Below are positions 16,515 to 25,747 of a stretch of DNA of 63,513 nucleotides, piece after piece. Within the stretch, counting starts at the first letter, position 1; the number at the start of each line of letters is the position of its first letter. The DNA is taken from NCBI GenBank assembly GCA_029781035.1, contig JAKOXK010000015.1:1-63513 (forward strand), in the 5' to 3' direction. This DNA is from Armatimonadota bacterium (lineage in GTDB: Bacteria > Armatimonadota > Fimbriimonadia > Fimbriimonadales > Fimbriimonadaceae). The position numbers and the translations under genes are program-made. The notes beneath the pieces are model-generated. The model was not told where the DNA came from. It did no database searches and worked only from the letters and a program-made list of their open reading frames with translations.

Positions 16515-18167
16515 TCACTGTCCGTGAGGAGCCGCTCTGGCCCACCCACCAACTTCGGCGGTCCCGACAAGGGTCGTCCTGACTGCCAGCGTGATCGTCG
16601 GATCGACATAGGCCCTCAGGTCGCTTTGGTACTGCTTGACTTGGTCGGGGCGCACCAGCTCAGGAGACTCGACTACGGCCGTGACGATCGTCTCTGTTGG
16701 GGTTCGCTCAAGCTTGACCTCCTTGAGTTCGGCACCAGGTATGTCACGGATCCTTGAACCCAGCGCTTCCTGAAGGCGCTGCCGGAGTGCGGATTGAGCT
16801 GCCGTGAGGGTTGTGTCCGGCTTGACTGTTTCGTACAGGTAGCGCGTCGCATCGGCGTCCCGTGTGATCACGGAACGCACGGTGAGAAACGCCCGCTTCC
16901 CAAGAGCTTCGGCCAGAGCAGCCTGTATCAAAGCCACTTGGTCAGGGGAGACGGCGACTGGCGTCCTGACGATGGCCGTGAATCGCGTGGCCTCTGTCGA
17001 CTGAGTCTTGAAGATGTTGACCAATGTAGCGCCGGGTATGTCCTTGAGGTGCTCCTTGACCGCAGCGGTCGCGTCTTTCAGCAGTACCTCGTCCTTCTTC
17101 TGCGCGGCCATAGCCCCGATCTCAGCCTGGCTGAGAAAAACCTGGCCGTCCCGGTCCGCGTCGAATGAAGAGAGTGACCGGATCACAAGATGAATGTCCG
17201 GCCGACACTGCTGACGTAGGACGTTCTCGATCGTAGCCACTTGGAGCGGATCAAAGGGTTGTGGAGTCAGTGCCACTGCGACAACTTGGTACCCGTTCTC
17301 CGTCGGCCCCTGTTGGAGGATCCGGTCGAATTGACCTCCGGTTCGGGCTCCGATCTCTCGCGACAAAGTGGCGTTGAGCTTCTGCTGGAACGACCGGTCC
17401 TTTGCCAGTGTCATCAGCGTGGACGTCATGAAGGCGCCCACACCTAACAGGAGGATCAGCGAGGGGATGAACCGAACGATCCGGTCAGGCCGTGTGCGGT
17501 TTCGCAGCTCTTGAAACTCGGCGACGCCATATGCGAAGAAGACGACGCCAGCGGCAATCTGGATAGCGAGGAAGTTGGCGAAGAAGAGGAGGAAAGCCCC
17601 CCAGGCGTTGCCGAACTCACGGAAGGCCAGGAAGAGTCCGCAAGTGGCGAGCGGCGGTACTAGAGCGACTGAGATGGCCACCCCTGCCAAGGCCCCGCTT
17701 ACGCGGCTGTCCACCATGGCGTAGGCGCCGGCCAGACCTGAAGCTGTCGCGATCAAGAGGTCGTACAAGGTCGGCGTTGTTCGGGCTAGCATCTCGGTCG
17801 ATACTCCCAGTTGTATGGGGCCCAGGCCAATGAGCCAACCGATGAGTATCGCCAGAGTGACGCCCAGGATTTCAGCGGTGAGAGCCCGTACGAGGAGTCG
17901 GTTGTCGCCCGCGTCCAACGCATACGCGCTGGCTGCAATAGGCCCCATGAGGGGAGCGATGATCATGGCTCCAATGATCACCGCCGCACTGTTCGCCAGC
18001 AATCCGTATCCTGCAATGACCGTTGAGAGGACTAGCAGTATCCAAAACCGGCGGGTCGGGCCTCCGGCATCACAGATGGCTTGCCTCACTTCCTGCCTCT
18101 CCTTGTCAGAGAGACTGACGATGGGTCGCCAATCACGACGCTGTGAACCTTGAGTCGTTGATCCCAC
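16515..18167 (-). CDS. DUF389 membrane protein with three C-terminal repeats
   Basis: 550 residues. The membrane half (about 40-255) holds the DUF389 signature NSAAVIIGAMIIAPLMGPI (59-77) and AVSISLVPPLA-like VAISVALVPPLAT (163-175), with about six helices. The C-terminal half contains three related soluble segments (about 264-333, 361-435 and 453-533), each with a TP/SP..VxPDQV helix and a VR-x-x-x strand, resembling BON-like repeats. Function of DUF389 proteins is unknown. The GTG start is preceded by TAGGCT five bases away. Confidence 0.85.
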   Translation of the reverse strand: MGSTTQGSQRRDWRPIVSLSDKERQEVRQAICDAGGPTRRFWILLVLSTVIAGYGLLANSAAVIIGAMIIAPLMGPIAASAYALDAGDNRLLVRALTAEILGVTLAILIGWLIGLGPIQLGVSTEMLARTTPTLYDLLIATASGLAGAYAMVDSRVSGALAGVAISVALVPPLATCGLFLAFREFGNAWGAFLLFFANFLAIQIAAGVVFFAYGVAEFQELRNRTRPDRIVRFIPSLILLLGVGAFMTSTLMTLAKDRSFQQKLNATLSREIGARTGGQFDRILQQGPTENGYQVVAVALTPQPFDPLQVATIENVLRQQCRPDIHLVIRSLSSFDADRDGQVFLSQAEIGAMAAQKKDEVLLKDATAAVKEHLKDIPGATLVNIFKTQSTEATRFTAIVRTPVAVSPDQVALIQAALAEALGKRAFLTVRSVITRDADATRYLYETVKPDTTLTAAQSALRQRLQEALGSRIRDIPGAELKEVKLERTPTETIVTAVVESPELVRPDQVKQYQSDLRAYVDPTITLAVRTTLVGTAEVGGWARAAPHGQ

Positions 18168-18172
18168 GGCTA

Positions 18173-18178
18173 AGCCTA
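18173..18178 (-). promoter_or_regulatory. -10 element of a leaderless promoter, DUF389 gene
   Basis: TAGGCT ends five bases before the GTG at 18167. Confidence 0.45.
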
Positions 18179-18232
18179 AATGGTACTCAACGAACGGAGA
18201 GCCGGCCGACAGGGGCGCTCATTGACAGGACG

Positions 18233-20170
18233 TCATTCCTCGATCTGATCCAGGATCTTGCCAATGTTAGGGTCGTTGTGGGTCGCCTCTCGGATCTGTT
18301 TCACCAGCGCGCTCGCCTCGTCGTTCTTGCCCACCCATCGGGCGGCTTGGGCCAAGTTGACGGCCACGGTCAATGAACCACCCATGTGGCCCATGGCGTT
18401 CCGGAGGAAGTGGTACGCGTCCTCGTCCCGACCTTGTCCATGCAGGGAGGCGGCCCCGAGCGCATAGGCTGGCTCGCACCCTGGGAACAGTGTCAGCAGC
18501 GAGTTGACTGCCTGTTCCGCTTCTTTGTACTCGCCGGTCCGATTGTAGGCGTCCGCAAGGTGTAGCCAAAGTTCCCAAAAATCCGCGAGCCAGTTTCGCA
18601 GCGGTTTTAGTTCCTTTAGGGCACCTTCGAAATCCCCTTCCTGGAGTTTCTTCGCCGCATCGTCGACCGCTTGGACCCGTTTGGGTTGCTCCAACCGGAG
18701 GAGCCAAGCCTGAGTCTGAGCCTTGGTGTTCAGGTCTATGTCGAGCGCTAACACCTCCTTGAGCACCTTCGGCACCTCAAAGGCGCGGTTGGCGTTCTGG
18801 AGGGTTTGGGCGTATTCGAGCAAGACGGGCACTTCCTTGGGCGCGACCTCAATAACGTCCTCATACAAGTCCATGGCTCGGTCAAAATCACCTTTCTGGG
18901 CGAGGTACGAGGCATAGAACCGCTTGGGGATCGTTGCGTCCTCGAGCGTGGCAAGTGCGTTCTCGAACACCTTGACGCCCTCTTCCTCTTTGCCGGCCTG
19001 GATCAAGGACATGGCGTAGTTCGTATGGAAGTGCGGGTTTTTCGGGTTTCCATCAAGCGCTTCCTTCCAAAGTGCGGGCACTTCATGGGACCGACCCGTT
19101 TGACCGAGGACTTGGGCCAACATCGGAAGGCTCGGTTTGTCCGGACCCTCCAACTCCACAGCCCGCTTGAAATTGCGCTCGGCGTTGGCTGGCATGCCCA
19201 TGCCCATCTGGGCCATGGCCAAACGCGACAAGACGGGCGCCTCGTCATTGGCTGAGGCGGCCGCCTGAGCCTCCAACTCCTTTGCCAAGTTCTCGTCACC
19301 CTTCGATTTGGCTGCCTCAGCGTCCTTCTTTAACTTCGCCGCGCGCATTTGGAGCTTGACCACGGCTTTCTCCATGTTGTCGGCCGCTCCTTGGGCGTTT
19401 CCGACTGCACCATAAAAGTCTCCGAGTCCGAACCATCCTCTGGGATCGTCAGGTTCCTTGTCGGTCAACGCCTTCAGCGTCTTCTCGATCAGGTCTGCGT
19501 TGCCGATTCGGTGCTGGGTGCAGAGCCGGCACAGATTCAGAAGCGCGATATAGGGCGCCTCCCAGTCAGGGTCCTTTTCCTGGGCGGAGGCCAACGACTC
19601 AAAGGCCGGGGTTGGGTCGAACTCCCTCGCTACCATGCCTTGGGACTTCTCGATGTACTGGACCGCGTCAAAACCGATCATGAACAGTTCGAACGCGCCC
19701 GGATCGTTGGTACCGAACAGGTTCTCGTCGACATCCAGCTCCTTGGGCATCTGCCCGCCCAGTTGGCCGACCAGAAGTTCGACGAATCCGCGTGCCGGCC
19801 CAAAAATCCCCCCCGGCAAATAGGGGAAATCCTGTTGCTCAGACGGGTTCTCCTCGTCCTTCTCGAACACTCTGAGCGTCACGGCCCCGCCTCCGCCATC
19901 CCTTTCGGCCAAGAGCCCATCGACGAGGCGTTCCATCGGAGCTTGCTGGAAGAACTGCTTGACCATCTCGACTTCGTTCAACGCCTCGCTCGGGTTCACC
20001 ATTGCGAACCGGGTCACACCTTCGTCCGGAAACTGCGCCATGTAGTTGACCGCATGGATCTCTTGCTGGGTCACGTTGCGTGCGATCTCGCATGCGAAGT
20101 TGGCCAGTTGACGGGCTAGAGCTGGCCGAGTGTTCGGCCCGGCGTTCAAAGGAAGGACAGCAATCTGCAT
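18233..20170 (-). CDS. large TPR-repeat protein
   Basis: 645 residues without a signal peptide. The N-terminal 150 residues form an unrecognised domain starting MQIAVLPLN. From about 190 to the end the protein is a TPR solenoid: successive A-x-x-Y/F-P pairs such as WFGLGDFYGAVG, NYAMSLIQAGKEEEG, FDRAMDLYEDV and WLHLADAYNRTGEYKEAE. A charged Lys/Glu/Ala helix interrupts it near 285-320. Likely a cytoplasmic protein-protein interaction scaffold; the partner is unknown. Confidence 0.8.
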   Translation of the reverse strand: MQIAVLPLNAGPNTRPALARQLANFACEIARNVTQQEIHAVNYMAQFPDEGVTRFAMVNPSEALNEVEMVKQFFQQAPMERLVDGLLAERDGGGGAVTLRVFEKDEENPSEQQDFPYLPGGIFGPARGFVELLVGQLGGQMPKELDVDENLFGTNDPGAFELFMIGFDAVQYIEKSQGMVAREFDPTPAFESLASAQEKDPDWEAPYIALLNLCRLCTQHRIGNADLIEKTLKALTDKEPDDPRGWFGLGDFYGAVGNAQGAADNMEKAVVKLQMRAAKLKKDAEAAKSKGDENLAKELEAQAAASANDEAPVLSRLAMAQMGMGMPANAERNFKRAVELEGPDKPSLPMLAQVLGQTGRSHEVPALWKEALDGNPKNPHFHTNYAMSLIQAGKEEEGVKVFENALATLEDATIPKRFYASYLAQKGDFDRAMDLYEDVIEVAPKEVPVLLEYAQTLQNANRAFEVPKVLKEVLALDIDLNTKAQTQAWLLRLEQPKRVQAVDDAAKKLQEGDFEGALKELKPLRNWLADFWELWLHLADAYNRTGEYKEAEQAVNSLLTLFPGCEPAYALGAASLHGQGRDEDAYHFLRNAMGHMGGSLTVAVNLAQAARWVGKNDEASALVKQIREATHNDPNIGKILDQIEE

Positions 20171-20181
20171 TTGTGGCGCCG

Positions 20182-20187
20182 AGTGTA
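20182..20187 (-). promoter_or_regulatory. -10 element with very short leader, TPR gene
   Basis: TACACT ends 11 bases before the ATG at 20170, as for menG and sufC. Confidence 0.4.
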
Positions 20188-20265
20188 CCGGGCACCACAG
20201 AGAGGACGTCGGACAATTCGGACAGGGCAGACCAGACGCTCTATCGAACTTGGGCGGATTCGGCG

Positions 20266-20271
20266 TATAAT
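20266..20271 (+). promoter_or_regulatory. consensus -10 element, Y-family polymerase gene
   Basis: A perfect TATAAT ends six bases before GTG 20278. No good -35 is visible at the usual spacing. Confidence 0.6.
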
Positions 20272-20284
20272 AGACATGTGTCTA
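20271..20284. promoter_or_regulatory. palindromic operator candidate over the polymerase start
   Basis: TAGACA-TG-TGTCTA is an exact 6-base inverted repeat around a 2-base centre. It begins on the last base of the TATAAT hexamer and covers the predicted transcription start and the GTG codon. A repressor bound here would block initiation. LexA is the obvious candidate for a damage-inducible polymerase, but the motif is not one I know as a LexA box. Confidence 0.45.
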
Positions 20285-21594
20285 GCATTCCGCTGATGCC
20301 CGCAGATGCGAAGGACACGCGTCCGCTCCGGGTTCTGTTCTTGGACCTGAATTCGTATTTCGCCAGTGTCGAGCAGGCTGAGCGGCCCGAACTGAGAGGC
20401 AAGCCGATCGCCGTCGTTCCTCTGATGGCCGACACGACGTTCGTCATTGCTGCCAGCTATGAAGCGAAGCGCTTTGGTGTCAAGACAGTGATGCGAGTCG
20501 ATGAAGCCAAAAGACTTTGCCCCGATATCGAGTTGGTTCAGGCCCGAGCGCCGCTCTATGTCCACTATCACCGATGGGTCATCCAAGTGCTTGAAACGAT
20601 CCTGCCTATAGACCGGGTCTGCAGCATCGATGAGATGCGGTTCCAGTTGCTCGGGCTCGAGCGTCAGCCGGCGATGGCCCGAGAGATCGCCTTGAGGATG
20701 AAAAAGGCGATCTATGACCAGATCTCCCCCGCTCTAACGTGCAGCGTCGGCATTGCGCCCAACAGCTTCCTAGCCAAGGTAGCGACAGAGATGCAGAAGC
20801 CGGACGGACTGGTCCTTCTCCAGGCGAGCGATCTCCCAAACAGGCTCCAAACGCTCCGATTGACCGACTTTCCAGGAATCAACCGGCGTATGGAAGCTCG
20901 GCTTAAAGCTCACGGCATATTCACGACCACTGACCTCGTGAACAGGTCCGAGCGCGAGTTGATCGTCGCCTTCGGGGGCTATCACGGGGGTCGGTGGTGG
21001 TCGATGCTGAGGGGCTACGACGCTGGGCACGACATCGAAGAGGGAAAGACACTGTCCCATTCGCATGTCCTACCCCCCAACCTCCGGACCGACCAAGGTT
21101 GCCGCGAAGTCCTCTTACGCTTGGCCCACAAGGCGGCAGCGCGGCTCCGGTCTAAGGGCCTCTGGGCGACGAACCTCAGCGTCCATGTGAACGGCCGCAA
21201 GCCTTGGAATGCGCATTGTTCACTTCCACCAACCCAAGACAGCGTGACCGTGACCGAACGGTTGCTTGAGATGTGGGAGAGCCGCAACTATGAGAGCCCG
21301 CTGAGCGTTGGCGTCGTTTTCAGCGGGTTGCTGCAACCCGAACAAGTCACGCCGAGCCTCTTTGACGATACGGTCAACCGCGCCAAATTGAGTCAAGCGG
21401 TGGACCGGATGAACCAGAAGTTCGGGAAAAACACCGTCTTTCTGGCCTCGCTTGAGAAGGTCAAGGACAAGGCCGATGAGAAGATCGCCTTCAACAAGAC
21501 GTGGTTGTTCAGCGAAGGAAAGGGCGACAACGTATGGGTCGATACGTTCCGTGGTTCGAGAAAGGTCGAGAAGCAGCGCCAGGGACAGCCCTAG
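20278..21594 (+). CDS. Y-family translesion DNA polymerase (DinB/UmuC type)
   Basis: 438 residues from GTG 20278 (ATG 20296 is the alternative). The catalytic carboxylates are Asp23 in FLDLNSYFASVE and Asp118-Glu119 in SIDE. The steric-gate aromatic is Phe28 in NSYFAS, and Asn25 replaces the Asp of DinB, as in UmuC. Palm, fingers, the helix-hairpin region (LTDFPGINRRMEARL) and little finger follow. QVTPSLF near 356-362 looks like a sliding-clamp binding motif. It would copy past DNA lesions. Its stop codon shares CTAG with the convergent ABC gene. Confidence 0.88.
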   Translation: MSSIPLMPADAKDTRPLRVLFLDLNSYFASVEQAERPELRGKPIAVVPLMADTTFVIAASYEAKRFGVKTVMRVDEAKRLCPDIELVQARAPLYVHYHRWVIQVLETILPIDRVCSIDEMRFQLLGLERQPAMAREIALRMKKAIYDQISPALTCSVGIAPNSFLAKVATEMQKPDGLVLLQASDLPNRLQTLRLTDFPGINRRMEARLKAHGIFTTTDLVNRSERELIVAFGGYHGGRWWSMLRGYDAGHDIEEGKTLSHSHVLPPNLRTDQGCREVLLRLAHKAAARLRSKGLWATNLSVHVNGRKPWNAHCSLPPTQDSVTVTERLLEMWESRNYESPLSVGVVFSGLLQPEQVTPSLFDDTVNRAKLSQAVDRMNQKFGKNTVFLASLEKVKDKADEKIAFNKTWLFSEGKGDNVWVDTFRGSRKVEKQRQGQP

Positions 21595-22361
21595 GCTGCG
21601 TCCTCTTTGGGGCTGTACTCGAAGCGCGAAAAGCGCCAAAGGCACAGCCACCAAAGGACGCCCACCAGGACGAAGAGCATCGTCCATGCCAGACCCGGTG
21701 CGAGTGACTTTGGGGCTAGCGCGCCTGCTATCACGTCACCAAGCGACGGTCCGCCAGCGACCTCAGTATGGGGGGCTGCCGATCTGAGGTAGGTCAGGAT
21801 GGAGACATAGAACATGTCGCCGGGCATGTTCGGAACGAACGTCTCCCAACCGAACGCAAAGAGCAGGGACAGGATCAGTGACCGCGATAGCAGAAGGCTC
21901 AGGAGCACGAAGAAGCCCATATACGCCGCCACGCCGACACCCATGACCGCGACGTCTTGAAAGAAGCGCCCGTTGATAAACACGCCGAGCCCGAGGACGG
22001 CTAGTCCTGCAGCAACCAGTGAGAGGAATGAGATTGCGAAAGAGACGGCACAAGCCGCAAGCATCCTGCCCACGAGCAGGAGGTGGCGAGGGACAGGACG
22101 GGTGATGAGAAAGACGATGGTCTTCTGCTCGACTTCCTGACTGATGACCATGGTGCCGAACACGGCGGCCGCAAGGGCCACGACCCTCAACACGACCGCC
22201 TGCTGAACTCTGTCGAACGAATCGGCGGCGGTCAGGTCGGCGGCCAAAACCGCCCAGACTTTCGAGATCAGGAAGACCATGCCGACAACGGCGAGCCACG
22301 CGGCAGACCTCTGAGGTCGCAGAAAGTCCTTGAGACTCGTCTTGAAAATGAAGCCTGTCAT
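21591..22361 (-). CDS. ABC-2 type transporter permease
   Basis: 256 residues with six predicted membrane helices, starting with an amphipathic stretch (FKTSLKDFLRPQRS) and including ISQEVEQKTIVFLITRPVPR, the cytoplasmic coupling segment of ABC-2 permeases. The ATG overlaps the upstream ATPase stop (ATGA). Last of a four-gene operon made of two ATPase/permease pairs. Substrate unknown; related cassettes handle drugs, lipids or gliding-type functions. Confidence 0.8.
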   Translation of the reverse strand: MTGFIFKTSLKDFLRPQRSAAWLAVVGMVFLISKVWAVLAADLTAADSFDRVQQAVVLRVVALAAAVFGTMVISQEVEQKTIVFLITRPVPRHLLLVGRMLAACAVSFAISFLSLVAAGLAVLGLGVFINGRFFQDVAVMGVGVAAYMGFFVLLSLLLSRSLILSLLFAFGWETFVPNMPGDMFYVSILTYLRSAAPHTEVAGGPSLGDVIAGALAPKSLAPGLAWTMLFVLVGVLWWLCLWRFSRFEYSPKEDAA

Positions 22362-23275
22362 CGTTCCACCAGGTACTGGAAGACCGACTCCAGGTTGTTG
22401 TCAGGGCTCTCCAGGCCAACGATCGGGACGCCTTCCTCCAAAACGAGCCGGGGCAGTTCGCCATAGAACCTGTCTGGCTCTCGCGTCTGAACCTCGAGCG
22501 ACCGGCCATCAACGCCCAGTTGCGTCGACAGGACGAATGGAAGGCACATCAGATGCGCAGCCAGACGTCGGGGTTCTGACGATTCAATGCGAATCCGGTG
22601 CGGGTGTCGGTCGATCAGGCTCCGGATTGTCCCGAGATCGCCGCCAGCCAAGAGTCGCCCTCGGTGGAGCAGGAGGATCGAGCGAGTCATCTGCTCGACT
22701 TCAAAGAGGACGTGAGAGCTGACAATGACGGCCTTTCCCGCAGCGGCGAGGTGTCCAAGGACGTCCATGAACTGCCTGCGACCCACCGGATCGAGGCCGT
22801 TCAGCGGCTCATCCAACAGCAAGATGTCGGGATCGTGAACGATGGCCTGTGCGAGCTTTATCCGCTGTCGCATTCCCTTGCTGTAGCTCTTGAGGACCTT
22901 GTCGGCCCGGTCGGTCATGCCAACGAGGCCGATGGACTCGCGGCTACGGAAACGAGCCTCGGTGTCCGGGTAACCCGAGAGACAGGCGGTCCGGAAGACG
23001 AACTCCTCACCGCTCAGGTGCTCGGGAAAGGCGTCCATGTCGGGGCAGTACCCAAGCCGTTTGTAGACCTCTGGGTTGGCGAACGGATCCATGCCGAATA
23101 CCTTGACCGACCCGGTGGTCGGCCGGAGCTGGCCGGTGATCAGCCGCATGAGGGTGCTCTTGCCGGCCCCGTTTTGGCCCAAGAGGGCGGTCACACCAGC
23201 ACCGATCTCGCAGCTCACGTCATTGACTCCGATGACTTGGCCGTACCACCGGCTGACGGCTTCGAGTGCAATCAC
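22358..23275 (-). CDS. ABC transporter ATP-binding protein (ABC-2 cassette B)
   Basis: 305 residues from a GTG that overlaps the preceding permease stop (GTGA). Walker A GQNGAGKS, signature YSKGMRQR, Walker B ILLLDEPLNG and the H-loop SSHVL are present, followed by about 80 residues that probably contact the permease. It pairs with the permease encoded immediately downstream. Upstream reading frame in this phase overlaps the permease gene and is not coding. Confidence 0.88.
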   Translation of the reverse strand: MIALEAVSRWYGQVIGVNDVSCEIGAGVTALLGQNGAGKSTLMRLITGQLRPTTGSVKVFGMDPFANPEVYKRLGYCPDMDAFPEHLSGEEFVFRTACLSGYPDTEARFRSRESIGLVGMTDRADKVLKSYSKGMRQRIKLAQAIVHDPDILLLDEPLNGLDPVGRRQFMDVLGHLAAAGKAVIVSSHVLFEVEQMTRSILLLHRGRLLAGGDLGTIRSLIDRHPHRIRIESSEPRRLAAHLMCLPFVLSTQLGVDGRSLEVQTREPDRFYGELPRLVLEEGVPIVGLESPDNNLESVFQYLVER

Positions 23276-24237
23276 TTGACCACCTCGACTGCACGGATGC
23301 GGCGCCAAGCAAGGGCGATTCCCACCAGGGACAGTAGGGCCATCGGAACGAGCACGAACGCCGGTGGTGGAGCGTGCATCTGGGGCATGCCCCCGGCCTT
23401 GCCGACAAACGGTGCCGACCCGTCGGTTCCCAGCACGACTTTGGCCCATCCGATCTGAAGTCCGTCGAACGATAGGTGGTACAGCCTCTCCGCGATGTCT
23501 CCCAACTGGGGGTTCGCATGGTGTCGCCTCGTTCCTTGGGATACGGACCACGCGATGAACATGAGGAACGAGAAGAAGGTGAGCAGGAAGAAGGCGGCGG
23601 CGTAAGCGGCTCCGGCCATCCGCCCCTGATTGAACAGTGAACTGACTCCCAGGATGACAGACGTCTGGAAAACGGCCGCCACCGTCACCATCGCGAGGAG
23701 CCTCATGCCCAGCCAAGGATCGTTGCTCACAAACCCGTATTCGCGAAAGTTGAGCAGGCCGTACAAGTAGAAGAACGCTGTAGGGATCGCCATGCCGACG
23801 AGCAATGGCACGAATCCCCCCATCCACTTGCCAAGCAAGTAGTCGACCTTGCGGCAAGGCTTGCTCAAGTAGACAAGGAGTGCGTTCGTACCATTGTCGT
23901 TGGCGATGGCACCGGCCCCGACAAGCAGCGAAAGTGAGAGCCACATGATCTGGCCGTATGTGAAGCCGGTCAGGAAGTGGTCTTTCCAGGGCACGTTGCC
24001 AAAGAATTGCTCCGCCATCGGCCCGGCTCTACGGGTGATGTCGAGTTGCTCGATCACGTAAAGGAACGCGATCATGACGAGGTAATACCAAGCGGCAAAC
24101 CCGGAGAAAACCCAGAAGCTCTTCTTCTTGAATGCCGTGCGCCAACCCATCCTTGCGATGACGAGCCATCGGCTCCCGACGGCCAAGTGCGAGCCAGAGT
24201 ACGTCCGATAGCTGAGATCGGCAATCGGCTCAGGCAT
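23272..24237 (-). CDS. ABC-2 type transporter permease (cassette A)
   Basis: 321 residues from ATG 24237, with GGAGG six bases upstream and an eight-base overlap with the preceding ATPase gene. It has about six membrane helices, a long extracytoplasmic loop after the first one (ITRRAGPMAEQFFGNVPW) and NALLVYLSKPCRKVDYLLGKW, the coupling-helix segment. It works with the ATPase encoded upstream. Substrate unknown. Confidence 0.8.
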   Translation of the reverse strand: MPEPIADLSYRTYSGSHLAVGSRWLVIARMGWRTAFKKKSFWVFSGFAAWYYLVMIAFLYVIEQLDITRRAGPMAEQFFGNVPWKDHFLTGFTYGQIMWLSLSLLVGAGAIANDNGTNALLVYLSKPCRKVDYLLGKWMGGFVPLLVGMAIPTAFFYLYGLLNFREYGFVSNDPWLGMRLLAMVTVAAVFQTSVILGVSSLFNQGRMAGAAYAAAFFLLTFFSFLMFIAWSVSQGTRRHHANPQLGDIAERLYHLSFDGLQIGWAKVVLGTDGSAPFVGKAGGMPQMHAPPPAFVLVPMALLSLVGIALAWRRIRAVEVVK

Positions 24238-25150
24238 CGACGGCCTCCATAAAAGCCTCCTCAAGTGACCGGACAGCCAAGGAGAGGCGCCGAATTTGGG
24301 CGCCTGACTGGGAGGCGGCCTCGAACAACATGCGGGACGTGTTCTCGGGATCTTCCAGACCCTCGAACCGGAATCGTTGTCCGTCCCCTTCGATCAGGCT
24401 GAGGCCACGGTCTGCGCAAGTCTCAGCGAACCCGTTGGCCGGCGCACGCAACTCCACGTCCATGGGATGGCCGTCGACTCGCTTGAGATCCTTGATCAGC
24501 CCTTCAGCCCGGAGAGTGCCTCCGAGCAAGACGATGACGTGGTCACAGGTGCGTTCGATGTCGGGGAGCAGGTGGCTGCTGACGAGCACGTTGACGCCCT
24601 TCTCGTGGGAGACCGAACGAACCAGGTTCAACATCTCTTCGCGCCCCAGGGGGTCGAGGCCGTTCGTCGGTTCGTCGAGAAGCAGGAGCTGGGGGCCGTG
24701 CACGAGGGCTTGTGCCAGCTTGATCCGCTGTTTCATGCCTGTCGAGTAGGTTTCAACGGGACGATAGCGGGCCTCTCCCAAACCGCAGTACTCAAGCACT
24801 TCGTGGGCGCGCCGGATCGACTGGTTCGCAGGGAGTCCACCGAGCTCGCCTGCGTAGGCGACGTATTGGACGGCGGTCAACCCGGGGATGTGGCAGTCTT
24901 GTTCAGGCATGTAGCCAATGTTTTGGCGGATCTGGAGATCGTGTCGTCCGATCTGTCGACCGAGGACTTGCCCCTGGCCCTGACTGGGGTCGACGAAGCC
25001 GAGAAGGGTCTTAATGAGGGTCGTCTTACCCGCCCCGTTGGGACCGAGCAGCCCGACGCAACCTTCGGGCACGTCCACGCTGAAATCGCGTAGGGCGACA
25101 AACGACCCGTACTGGACAGTGAGGTCACGGATCGAAGCGACGGGCGGCAT
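24230..25150 (-). CDS. ABC transporter ATP-binding protein (ABC-2 cassette A)
   Basis: 306 residues. Walker A GPNGAGKTT (about 35-43), Q-loop YMPEQD, signature YSTGMKQR, Walker B LLLLDEPTNG and the H-loop SSHLL are intact. First gene of the operon ATPase-permease-ATPase-permease, with every junction overlapping by four or eight bases, so subunits are produced in fixed ratio. The two ATPases are clearly related, suggesting one duplicated cassette or a heterodimeric transporter. No TANNNT hexamer is evident just upstream. Confidence 0.88.
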   Translation of the reverse strand: MPPVASIRDLTVQYGSFVALRDFSVDVPEGCVGLLGPNGAGKTTLIKTLLGFVDPSQGQGQVLGRQIGRHDLQIRQNIGYMPEQDCHIPGLTAVQYVAYAGELGGLPANQSIRRAHEVLEYCGLGEARYRPVETYSTGMKQRIKLAQALVHGPQLLLLDEPTNGLDPLGREEMLNLVRSVSHEKGVNVLVSSHLLPDIERTCDHVIVLLGGTLRAEGLIKDLKRVDGHPMDVELRAPANGFAETCADRGLSLIEGDGQRFRFEGLEDPENTSRMLFEAASQSGAQIRRLSLAVRSLEEAFMEAVDA

Positions 25151-25316
25151 GGTCGTGTTGGCTCGAAACCCAGTTACGGTGAAAGTGTGGCGCAGGATGA
25201 AGGGTACCGGGCCCTCGTCCTCGCCGATTCAACACTATCAGCAGGCCCTGATGTGGCGCAGTGGACCCTATTCCCCATTCAGCCGGTCTGTGCCGGATTC
25301 ACCGACAGGCTCTCGG

Positions 25317-25322
25317 TATCCT
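25317..25322 (+). promoter_or_regulatory. -10 element of a leaderless promoter, ndk
   Basis: TATCCT ends eight bases before the ndk ATG at 25331. Confidence 0.45.
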
Positions 25323-25330
25323 CGTGGGTC

Positions 25331-25747
25331 ATGGACGAGACCACACTGGTGCTCATCAAACCGGGCGGAGTCAGCCGCAATCTGATTGGAGAGATCACCC
25401 GCAGGGTTGAGGCTCGCGGCCTCAGGATCACGGGCTTGAAGCTCGTGCAGGCAGCCCGCGCGACGGTGGAGGAGCATTATGCCGAGCACAAGGAGCGGCC
25501 ATTCTTCAAGGACGTCTGCGACTATCTGACGAGCGGGCCGATCGTGTGCATGGCGGTCACGGGCACGAACGCGGTGAAGGCGATCCGGGCGATGATGGGC
25601 GCGACAAACCCGTTGGACGCCACGCCGGGCACGGTTCGTGGCGACCTGGCCCTGACCATCGACGACAACCTGACCCACAGTTCCAGCGACGACGGGGCTG
25701 CCGAGCGCGAACTCAAGCTCTGGTTCCCAGAAGGCACCGTCAGGTAA
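25331..25747 (+). CDS. ndk: nucleoside diphosphate kinase
   Basis: 138 residues, the normal length. Start MDETTLVLIKPGGVSRN contains the KPG motif. The catalytic phospho-histidine is His116 in NLTHSSSDD, and ATNPLDATPGTVRGD is the nucleotide-binding stretch. It equalises NTP pools using ATP. A longer upstream frame exists, but the family begins at this ATG, which also has a leaderless-type promoter. The end overlaps the convergent LuxR-type gene by eight bases. Confidence 0.95.
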   Translation: MDETTLVLIKPGGVSRNLIGEITRRVEARGLRITGLKLVQAARATVEEHYAEHKERPFFKDVCDYLTSGPIVCMAVTGTNAVKAIRAMMGATNPLDATPGTVRGDLALTIDDNLTHSSSDDGAAERELKLWFPEGTVR

